Below, in pieces: positions 10,262 to 18,700 of a stretch of DNA of 64,000 nucleotides. This DNA is from Allobosea sp. (GTDB lineage: Bacteria; Pseudomonadota; Alphaproteobacteria; Rhizobiales; Beijerinckiaceae). The notes below the pieces were generated by a model. That model did no database searches. It worked only from the letters and a program-made list of their open reading frames with translations, and was not told the DNA's origin. Position 1 is the stretch's first letter. Each line of letters opens with the position of its first letter. The translations under genes were made by a program, and so were the position numbers. The stretch lies in the NCBI GenBank assembly GCA_024231975.1, contig JAAEQB010000121.1, forward strand, positions 46,829 to 110,828, given 5' to 3'.

Positions 10262-10453
10262 AGCGTCGGACTCGTATAGCCGGGACATAAACTTCTCGAT
10301 CACTGTCAAAATTAGACGAAAGTCGTACAACTAAACTTAGAAGATCGGCACAAAGACCTACCGCGATCGATACAATACGCTCGATCGTCATCAGACTGTC
10401 GGCAACACCGCTCAGCTTCCCTCGCATCTCAACGGAGTTGTGGGGACGTCGCG

Positions 10454-12088
10454 ATGAGCACCATCACGCTTGATCAGGGCAAAGGTCTTCAGCCTGGGAC
10501 CGGAAAACCGAAGCTCGATGCGCCGAGCGGAATGATCGCCGGCCTGATCTTCGTCGCGATCATGCTGGCCGGCCTCGCCTACACCGTCTGGTCGCTCTAT
10601 CAGGACATCAGCGGCTCCGGCATGCCGGCGACGACCTGGCTGCCCTTCATCCTGCTCGGCGTCGCGCTCCTGATCGCGCTCGCCTTCGAATTCGTCAACG
10701 GCTTCCACGACACCGCCAATGCGGTCGCGACCGTGATCTACACCCATGCCATGCCGGCGCAGGTCGCAGTGGTCTGGTCCGGCTTCTTCAACTTCCTCGG
10801 CGTGCTGCTCGCCTCGGGCGCGGTCGCCTTCGGCATCATCTCGCTGCTGCCGGTCGAGCTCATCCTGAACGTCGGCTCCAGCGCCGGCTTCGCCATGGTC
10901 TTCGCCCTGCTGATCGCCGCGATCATCTGGAATCTCGGCACCTGGGCGCTCGGCCTGCCGGCCTCCTCCTCGCATACGCTGATCGGCTCGATCATCGGCG
11001 TCGGCCTCGCCAACCAGCTGTTCTTCACCGACAACAAGACCGCCGGCGTCGACTGGTCGAAGGCGATCGAGATCGGCTGGTCGCTGCTGCTCTCGCCGCT
11101 GTTCGGCTTCTGCGCCGCCGCCTTGCTGTTCCTGACCCTCAAGGTCCTGGTCAAGAACCCGGAGCTCTATGCCGAGCCGAAGGGCAACCAGCCGCCGCCG
11201 ACCTGGATCCGCGGCCTCCTGATCGCCACCTGCACCGGCGTCTCCTTCGCCCATGGCTCGAATGACGGCCAGAAGGGCATGGGCCTGATCATGCTGATCC
11301 TGATCGGCTGCGCTCCGACCGCCTATGCGCTCAACCGCGCCATCCCGGCCGCCGAGATCGCCCAGGTCCGGGCGCAGGCCGTCGCCGCCGGCCTGATCTT
11401 CGAGAACAAGGGCTTCGGCTACAACATCATCGGCAACCCGCGCACCAACGTCACCAACTACATCAATGCCAAGAAGCTCGACGACGCCACCTTCCCGGCG
11501 CTGGCGTTGCTGAACAAGGACATCGTCAAGGAGATCGAAGATCTTGGCAAAAACGGCATCGCCAAGATGCCGGCCGAGGCGGTGAGCAATATCCGCAACG
11601 ACATGTACCTCGCCTCGGAAGCGCTGAACCGCATCTTCAAGAACGAGGCCAAGGAAGAGAAGGTCTTCGACGATGCTGACCGCAAGGTGCTGAAGGCGTA
11701 CAAGGAATCGCTCGACAACACGACCAAGTTCATCCCTTTCTGGGTCAAGGTCGCGGTCGCCATCGCGCTCGGACTGGGCACCATGGTCGGCTGGAAGCGC
11801 ATCGTCGTCACCGTCGGCGAGAAGATCGGCAAGCAGCATTTGACCTATGCGCAGGGAGCCTCCGCCGAGATGGTCGCGGCCACCACCATCGGCGTCGCCG
11901 ACGTGCTCGGCCTGCCGGTTTCGACCACGCACGTCCTGTCCTCCGGCGTCGCCGGCACCATGGCGGCGAACAAGTCCGGCCTGCAGATGTCGACCGTGCG
12001 CAACATGCTGATGGCCTGGGTGCTGACCCTGCCTTGCGCCATCGCGCTCTCGGCGGGCCTGTTCGTCATCTTCCGCCAGCTCTTCTGA
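10454..12088 (+). CDS. pit: Inorganic phosphate transporter, PiT family
   Basis: 544 residues, somewhat longer than E. coli PitA. Low-affinity symport of phosphate (as metal-phosphate) across the inner membrane. The two inverted family repeats are clear: EFVNGFHDTANAVATVIYTH near residues 78-97 and FAHGSNDGQKGMGLIM near 267-282, with LPASSSHTLIGSIIG and VSTTHVLSSGVAG as the matching second motifs. A hydrophilic insertion of about 100 residues (roughly 310-415) separates the halves and accounts for the extra length. The 190 bp upstream is A/T-richer than its surroundings and holds one CTGTCA, resembling half of a PhoB site but without a clear second half. Confidence 0.93.
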   Translation: MSTITLDQGKGLQPGTGKPKLDAPSGMIAGLIFVAIMLAGLAYTVWSLYQDISGSGMPATTWLPFILLGVALLIALAFEFVNGFHDTANAVATVIYTHAMPAQVAVVWSGFFNFLGVLLASGAVAFGIISLLPVELILNVGSSAGFAMVFALLIAAIIWNLGTWALGLPASSSHTLIGSIIGVGLANQLFFTDNKTAGVDWSKAIEIGWSLLLSPLFGFCAAALLFLTLKVLVKNPELYAEPKGNQPPPTWIRGLLIATCTGVSFAHGSNDGQKGMGLIMLILIGCAPTAYALNRAIPAAEIAQVRAQAVAAGLIFENKGFGYNIIGNPRTNVTNYINAKKLDDATFPALALLNKDIVKEIEDLGKNGIAKMPAEAVSNIRNDMYLASEALNRIFKNEAKEEKVFDDADRKVLKAYKESLDNTTKFIPFWVKVAVAIALGLGTMVGWKRIVVTVGEKIGKQHLTYAQGASAEMVAATTIGVADVLGLPVSTTHVLSSGVAGTMAANKSGLQMSTVRNMLMAWVLTLPCAIALSAGLFVIFRQLF

Positions 12089-12175
12089 GCCAGGCGACAG
12101 CCCGGCGGCGCGTGCCCTGCGCCGCCGGCACTCTCAATCCGACCTGCCCATATTCGCGCGGATCAAGTCCAGCTC

Positions 12176-13186
12176 ATGCAAGTCGCGCATCTGGCCCCGA
12201 CCGACATCCAGTCCCGGCACGGCGTCCTCTGGGTCTTCCGGTTCGATCCGGACAGCCCCGCCGCCCTGCTGGATCGCGGCGTCATGCCCGATCTCGGCGA
12301 TGAACAGGGCTTCGCTTGGGTGCATCTCGACCTGGTCGACGAGCGTGCACGCAAATGGATCGCTGCCGAGCCCGCCATTCCCGCGCCGGCCGGCGATCTC
12401 CTCATCGGCCACGAGCAGCATCAATGCCTCGACCACTCTGCCGACCAGGTCTGGGGGGTCGTGCATGATGTCGGCCGCGACGCCGTCGGCAAATCCCACC
12501 ATGTCAGCCCTCTGCACTGGGTGATCGGCCGGACCTACCTCGTCACCGGCCGGCGCGAGCCGTTGCAGGCGATCAGCCAGACCGCCGACGGCCTGCGCAA
12601 GGGCGAGCGCTCCGGCACGCCCGCAGCGCTGTTCGAGCGCATCATCGCCTTCATCATCCAGGACATCGCCGCCGCTGTCCTGCAAGCGACCGACGAGATC
12701 GACGCGCTCGAGGATCAGCTGCTGGCCAACCGGCTGAGCGACGCGGCCAGGCGCATCGGCGCCTTGCGTCGCGCCATCGTGCGGCTGCAACGCCATGTCA
12801 GCGGGCTGCATCTGCTGTTCCGCCGCTTCAGCGAGGCCGAGATCGGCCCGGCCGCGCCCGCCGCGGTCAAGAGCGCGGCGATGCGGCTGCTGCAGCGCAT
12901 CGACACCTTGCGTCACGACGTCCACGCCCTGCACGAGCGCACCCGCCTGCTGCAGGAGGAGGCCGCGGCCGCGACGGCGACCGAATCCAGCCGCCAGCTG
13001 CACTTCCTCTCGATCCTGACCGCCTTGTTCCTGCCCGCAACCTTCATCACCGGCATGTTCGGCGTCAACGCCAAGGGCGTGCCCTGGGACGACACCACCA
13101 ATGGCTTTGCTTACGTCCTCCTGGTGTGCCTGGCCTGCTCGCTGCTGACGCTGTTCGTCCTCCGGCGCCGCGGCATCCTCACGTGA
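12176..13186 (+). CDS. ZntB/CorA-like divalent cation transporter, copy 1
   Basis: 336 residues. The long alpha/beta and helical cytoplasmic domain (to about residue 275) ends in two C-terminal transmembrane helices around residues 278-300 and 310-330. The signature loop between them reads GMFGVNAKGVPW, with GVN where CorA has GMN, as in the ZntB branch. ZntB proteins move Zn2+ with protons; the direction has been debated. The C-terminus RRRGILT is short and basic. A close paralogue starts 129 bp downstream on the same strand. Confidence 0.85.
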   Translation: MQVAHLAPTDIQSRHGVLWVFRFDPDSPAALLDRGVMPDLGDEQGFAWVHLDLVDERARKWIAAEPAIPAPAGDLLIGHEQHQCLDHSADQVWGVVHDVGRDAVGKSHHVSPLHWVIGRTYLVTGRREPLQAISQTADGLRKGERSGTPAALFERIIAFIIQDIAAAVLQATDEIDALEDQLLANRLSDAARRIGALRRAIVRLQRHVSGLHLLFRRFSEAEIGPAAPAAVKSAAMRLLQRIDTLRHDVHALHERTRLLQEEAAAATATESSRQLHFLSILTALFLPATFITGMFGVNAKGVPWDDTTNGFAYVLLVCLACSLLTLFVLRRRGILT

Positions 13187-13315
13187 CCCGCCCTGCCCCA
13201 CACCCGATCTTGTGCGATTGCGAAAAGCCGCCCAAGGCGATAATCGGCCGGGCACGCTCCGCGGCGCGCCCCCGCCCGGCTGAGCGGCGGCAGGATTCCC
13301 GGCACGAGGTTGCGC

Positions 13316-14332
13316 ATGGACGGACGCCCATCCCGGATGCCTGACCTCCATTCGCAGACCGGCATCGTCTGGGCCTATCGCTTCGCTGCCGACGGCACGC
13401 CCACGCTGATGCCGCGCGACGAAGTACCGACGCTCGCCCCGGAGGAAGGCTTCGTCTGGCTGCATCTCGATCTCGTCCACACCCGGGCGCAGGCCTGGAT
13501 CGACGAGCGCAGGGAGCTGCCGCCGGCGGCGCGCGAGCTCCTGCTCTCGCGCGAGACGCATCAGCGGCTCGACCATTCCGCCAGCCTGGTCTGGGGCATC
13601 GCCCATGACCTCACCCGCGACATCGTCGACCGCACCGACACTATCGGCACGCTCGCCTGGGCCGTGGGTGAGCGATTCCTGCTGACCGGACGGCGCGAGG
13701 CGCTGCAATCGGTCCGCAAGGCGGTCGAGGCCCTCAATGCGGGCGAGCAGATCGCCTCACCGGCCGAGCTCTTCGAGCACATCATCGAGTACCTGATCGA
13801 CGACGTCACCGACGCGGTGGTACGCCTCTCCGACGAGACCGACAGCGTCGAGGACCAGATCCTGCTCGACAAGCTGGAGGACGGCCCGCAGCGCGTCGGC
13901 GCCGTCCGCCGCTCCGCCGTGCAACTGCATCGCCAGCTTGCCGGCCTGCATCTGCTGTTCCGGCGCTTCGCCGAGACGCCCTCGGGGCGCTCGGCGCCGG
14001 AAGCGGTGCGCGCCAGCGCGCTGCGGCTGCTGCTGCGGGTCGACACGCTGCGCCAGGACATCCAGTCGGTGCAGGATCGCGCCCGCCTGCTTCAGGACGA
14101 GATCGCCGTGCGCTCGGCCAACCAAACCAACCGGCAGCTCTACACACTCTCGATCCTGACCGCGCTCTTCCTGCCGGCGACCTTCATCACCGGCCTGTTC
14201 GGCATCAATGTGAAGGGCCTGCCCTGGGTGGAATGGGACCTTGGCGCCGGCTTCGTCACCCTCGCTTGTCTCGCCGCCTCGATGCTGACGCTGTTCCTGC
14301 TGCGACGGCGCGGCGTTATCGGACGGCAGTAG
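13316..14332 (+). CDS. ZntB/CorA-like divalent cation transporter, copy 2
   Basis: 338 residues from the ATG at 13316, which has ACGAGGT at good spacing; a TTG two codons earlier is also open. The build matches the preceding gene: N-terminal LHSQTGIVWAYRF, a coiled helical stalk with LHLLFRRFAE, and a C-terminal helix pair with the loop GLFGINVKGLPW (GIN instead of GMN). By eye about half the residues agree with copy 1. Family members form pentamers, so the two products could form separate or mixed channels. Its stop lies 3 bp from the stop of the convergent hydrolase gene. Confidence 0.85.
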   Translation: MDGRPSRMPDLHSQTGIVWAYRFAADGTPTLMPRDEVPTLAPEEGFVWLHLDLVHTRAQAWIDERRELPPAARELLLSRETHQRLDHSASLVWGIAHDLTRDIVDRTDTIGTLAWAVGERFLLTGRREALQSVRKAVEALNAGEQIASPAELFEHIIEYLIDDVTDAVVRLSDETDSVEDQILLDKLEDGPQRVGAVRRSAVQLHRQLAGLHLLFRRFAETPSGRSAPEAVRASALRLLLRVDTLRQDIQSVQDRARLLQDEIAVRSANQTNRQLYTLSILTALFLPATFITGLFGINVKGLPWVEWDLGAGFVTLACLAASMLTLFLLRRRGVIGRQ

Positions 14333-14335
14333 CGG

Positions 14336-14998
14336 TCACAGGCCGTCAACCTGCGCCCGCAGGACCTCGACCAGGGCTTCCGGATTGAGCCGTGCGACGT
14401 TGTGGCCGCAATCGAAGGCGAAGGTCGACCACTCCGGATCGCCGCTCAAGCGTTCATGGAGGTCGCGGAACGGGCTTCCCTCCCAGCCGAACGCGCCGAT
14501 GAAGGTCTTGCGCGGCACCTCGCGCCAGCGCCCGCTGAGCTTGATCGCCTGGAGAAAGGTCCCGATCGGATGCGGCCGGCAGCGCGGGTCGAGATGGCCA
14601 GGCGGCGCGCAGGTCAGCCCGTCGGCCTTAGCCCCCTCGATGAAGACATCCCGAAAACGAGGCGACGTCAGCGACCAGAGAGAGTCGCCATCATCGGGCA
14701 CATAGGCGTCGACATAGACCAGCGCCCGGACCTGCGACGGCACGGCGTCGGCCGCGCCGCTCACGACCATGCCGCCATAGGACTGCCCGACGAGGACGAC
14801 CTCGTCGGGCTGCGCCCTCACCACATCGACAAGTTCTTTTATGTGGGTATCGAGATTAGCCGCCGGGGCAGGCTTGTCACCAAGGCCGGACAGCGTGATC
14901 GGCAGGGCCTTGTGCCCGCGCGCAGCGAGCAGCTCGGCCACCGTCTCGTAGACCCAGCCGCCCTGCCAGCCTCCGGCAATCAGGATGAAAGTGGCCAT
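14336..14998 (-). CDS. Alpha/beta-fold hydrolase (esterase-like)
   Basis: 220 residues from the ATG at 14998, which has GGGAG 8 bases upstream; the frame is open 8 codons further. The N-terminal ATFILIAGGWQGGW supplies the oxyanion loop, GQSYGGM holds the nucleophile Ser, VDAYVPDDGDSL follows the next strand, and FDCGHNVARLNPE carries the catalytic His. This short-form architecture resembles plant-type methylesterases and EstC-like bacterial carboxylesterases. No signal peptide, so cytoplasmic. Substrate unknown. Confidence 0.8.
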   Translation of the reverse strand: MATFILIAGGWQGGWVYETVAELLAARGHKALPITLSGLGDKPAPAANLDTHIKELVDVVRAQPDEVVLVGQSYGGMVVSGAADAVPSQVRALVYVDAYVPDDGDSLWSLTSPRFRDVFIEGAKADGLTCAPPGHLDPRCRPHPIGTFLQAIKLSGRWREVPRKTFIGAFGWEGSPFRDLHERLSGDPEWSTFAFDCGHNVARLNPEALVEVLRAQVDGL

Positions 14999-15094
14999 CG
15001 CGATCACTCCCGATTTTGACACCCGCGGAACGTCAGCATCTTTTCGTCAACGAGGCCAGGGTGCCGGTTGGCGCGTGAGGTTGATGGCATCAAC

Positions 15095-15586
15095 TCAGCG
15101 ACTGGCCTTGGCGGCCTGGCGCTGTGCCCGCTTCTCTGCCCCTTTCGCGCCGATGCCGATGGCCAGGCGAATGACGAGCAGTTCCAGCACGGCGACGGCC
15201 ACGAACACGCCGAGGATGATCATCTGGTCGCTGCCCCTGCGCAGGCCCAGGGTTCCGAATTCGCTCAGTGCGGCGCCCGCCGCCAGCAGCACGAAGGCCG
15301 CCTGCACCGCATAGGTCACGAGCGCACACAGGGCTGCGACGGTCCAGGCCCGGCCGGATGCCGGACGTTCCTGCTCGCGGAGGAACCAGAGCTGGCCGAC
15401 CCATGAGGCCGCTCCCCAGATCAGGAACAGGCCCATCGCTCCCATATTGCCGGGGCTGAACTTGAAATACGATTCCAGGAGCAGGAAGACGACGTTCAGC
15501 AGGATCACGCCGATGATCAGGAACCCGGAGTAACGCAGGACGAGGGCGCCCGTGGAGATGGGCGAGGCGGTCGGCAGCTGAGGCAT
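15095..15586 (-). CDS. Four-helix membrane protein (possibly ABZJ_00895 family)
   Basis: 163 residues with four predicted transmembrane helices: about 18-39 (YSGFLIIGVILLNVVFLLLE), 50-68, 84-106 (ALCALVTYAVQAAFVLLAAG) and 122-145. A Lys/Arg/Ala-rich cytoplasmic tail follows. Size and helix spacing match a group of small uncharacterised inner-membrane proteins, but the assignment to the named family is from general resemblance only. About 190 bp without a recognised element separate it from the autotransporter. Confidence 0.6.
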   Translation of the reverse strand: MPQLPTASPISTGALVLRYSGFLIIGVILLNVVFLLLESYFKFSPGNMGAMGLFLIWGAASWVGQLWFLREQERPASGRAWTVAALCALVTYAVQAAFVLLAAGAALSEFGTLGLRRGSDQMIILGVFVAVAVLELLVIRLAIGIGAKGAEKRAQRQAAKASR

Positions 15587-15777
15587 GGCAAATCTCCGGC
15601 GTCTTTGGTTCGACCCGCCGGCTACGGCAGTCGAAAGCGCCGGTAAACCGCGGCGGCCGCATACGGGGCCGGCTCGGAAAGCGGGCCGGGCGGCGCGAAA
15701 ACACCTCTCCGGCTCCCAGCGCTCCGCTGCGTCGGTGGAGTATGGTGGGTGCTGGAGACGTCCCTCGCCGCGGCTCC

Positions 15778-18700
15778 TCAGAACCGCATCTCGACCCTGC
15801 CTTTGAGGGCATGGTCACGGGAGCGCTCGCCGATCGCTGCGGAGTAGGTCAGGCCGAGGGCGGTGGCCTGCGAGAGGCGCCAGTCGAGGCCAGCCTCGGC
15901 GACGAGGGCCTCGCGGTCGATCCTGGCGGCGAAGACCGTGGCCGGTGTCGTGCCGGCGACGAAGGCGGTGCGGGCCTGCGGGGTGAGCTCGCCAAAGCCG
16001 TGGCGCCAGCCGAGCATGGCGCGGGCGAACAAGGGCATCGCCCCGAGCTGCGCCTCGGCCCGTAGGCCCAGCGTGGTGAAGCCGAGCATCTGCTCGGAGG
16101 ACAGAACCCGCAGCGCAGCCGCCCCGCCACGCTCGGTGCCGGCGTCCGTGCTGACGCGGATCAGGGCGAGCTGCGCGAACGGCTCCAGCGCGACCCCGCT
16201 GAAGGCGAAGGCATAGCCGAGTTCGGCGAAGCCCTGCGTCACCGAGCCGGGACGCTGCAGGCGCAGCAGATCGCCGAAGCCGCGGATCTGGACCTGGCGG
16301 CGGATGTCGCTCTCGGACCAGCTATAGGCCGCGCCGGCATCGAAGCGCAGATTGCCGAAGCGGGCGCCGGCATAGAGCGCGGCATGGCCGCTCTCCAGCC
16401 TGCCGGTCGAGAGGCGGGCATCGAGATCGAAGCGCGACTGGCTGTAGCCGCCGGCGACGCCGACCTTCAGCGAGGAGCCCGGCGCATCGTAGAGCATGAC
16501 GTCGGCGCCGAGCAGGGCGCCGCCGCTGCGGCGGTTGAGGCCTGCGGCATTGCCGTCGCCATCGCTGTTGCCGGTGCTGCCGAAGGCCGTGCCCCAGACC
16601 GCATAGCGCGGCTGCAGCACCGGCGCCGGCATCATGATCGCACCCTTGCGGCCGGGCAGGTCAGCGGTGAACGAGGCTGCGACCTGCTGGCCGGGCACGG
16701 TCAGTAGCGGGCCGCGCAGGTGGCCCAAAATGGTGTCGCGCACCAGCCGGCTCTCATCGATCATCACCGAGACCGCCTGGGCATGCGCCTCGCCCGAGAG
16801 CAGGTCGAAGCCGGCCCGCGCCTCGGCCGCCGTCGCCGAGATCAGCGCGTCATAGACCGGGTTGCCGACCCCCAGCCGCTCCGCCGCGATCGCGATGAAG
16901 CCCTGGTTGCGGGTGGCCGCGATGTAGGTGCCGCCGGTGCTGGGGCTGGTGTTGCCGCCGGAGCCGCCATTGTCAGGGCCGAAGGAGGTGTCGTTGCGGG
17001 TCATCGTTAGCGTGACGCTCGTGCCTCCATAACTCAGCGACGGCGTCAGGAAGGCGAGGTTCGAGGTGACGGTGCTGAAGGTTCCGCTGACGCCACCGCT
17101 GGCCGTCAGGATCGTGTAGCTCGTGCTTGCGGCGTAATTGCCGTTCTCAGCCAGGACCTGCACCGTGCCGCCCGAGAGCGTTGCCGAGCCCGAGGCGACG
17201 ATCCTGTCGCTCTGCCCGGCGGCGTTGACCTCGACCTGATAGGTCGAACCCGAGGCGAAGGCGACATTGCCGGAGACGGTCAGCGTTCCGATCGAGTTGC
17301 CCGGCGCAACCGTCGCACCGCTGCCGACGCTGACACCGCCGACCGTGCCCGAGCCGCCCAGCGTGCCGCCATCGAGCGTCACACTGCTGGTGATCGAGCC
17401 GTTCACCACCAGCTTGCCGCCGGAGACCTTGGTCGCGCCGGTATAGGTGTTGGTCCCGCTCAGCGTCAGTGTGCCGGTGCCCGTCTTGGTGACGCCGCCC
17501 GTACCGGTGATCGAACCCGAGAACGTCGTCGATGAATTGTCCGAGCCGGTGGTCAGGTTGCCCGAGCCGAGCACGACCGAGCCGGCGCCGGCGAGCGAGC
17601 CGATGCTCTGGCTGAAACTGGCGAGGTCGAGCGTCGCGCCGGCGCCGACCGTGAAGGCCGAGTTCGGCGAGAACGAACCGGCCTGACCGGCCCGCAAGGT
17701 CCCGCCGGACACCGTCGTCGCACCGGAATAGCTGTGGGTGTTCGTCAGCACCAGCGTGCCGGCGCCGGCCTTCGAGAGCGAGCCTGTGCCGGAGAAGGAC
17801 TGCCTCACGGTGAAGGTATTGCCGGCCTCGACGATATCGAAGCCGCCACCGTTCGCACCGAGGACGATGTCGCGCGTCAGCTCGTGCAGTATGGTATCGG
17901 TGACCTGCAGCACGCCGCCATCCAGCGTCAACGCCCCCGAGGCGTCGCCGAGTCTGTCTCCCTTCGAGATGCTGATCGTCCCGCCTGCGATCGTCGTGCC
18001 GCCCGAATAGGTGCTTCCTCTGGTCAGGGTCAGCGTCCCCGTGCCGACCTTGCGCAAGCTGCCGTCGCCAGAGATCTGACCGGAGAACGTGGTCGAGGCG
18101 TTGGTCGCGCCCGTCTCCAGCGTCGAGTTGCGATCGATCCGGATCTGGCCGTCGCCGGCGATCGAGCCCGCGGTGACCGTGCTAAGCGCGTCGTTCACGT
18201 GGAGTAGCGCGCCGCCAGCGACAGTATAGTCCGACGCCGCCGACATCGCGCCGGAGCCGTTGATGTAGAGCGTCCCGGCCGAGACCGTGGTCGCGCCCGA
18301 ATAGGTGCTGGTGCCGGTCAGCGTCAGCTTGCCGTCGCCGGACTTGGTCAGCCCGCCCGTGCCCGAGATCGTGCCGCTGTGGGAGAAGCTCTGGCCGCTC
18401 ACCACATCGATGCCGCCGCCGGCGCTGCCCAGGGTCACCGCGCGCGACGAGGCGAAGCTGCCGGTCACCTGCAAGCTGCCGCCATCAAACGTCAGCCCAC
18501 CCGAGGCGTCGCCGAGATTGGCGTCGGACGAGATCGAGAGCGTGCCGCCCAGGATGCTCGTTCCGCCGGTGTAGCTGCTGGTGCCGGTCAAGGTCAGCGT
18601 GCCGGCGCCGAGCTTGGTCAGCCCGCCCGTGCCGTCGAAACTGGCCGAGACGACGATCTCATAACCGTTGCTGTCGAAGAAGGCGCCGTTCGCGCCGATG

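Noticed and set aside
10262..10453. PhoB box upstream of the phosphate transporter
   Set aside because: Only one CTGTCA half-site; the base positions 11 bp downstream do not give a second half.
10412..11932. Open frame of 506 codons on the minus strand
   Set aside because: Antisense to the phosphate transporter, whose motifs are unambiguous.
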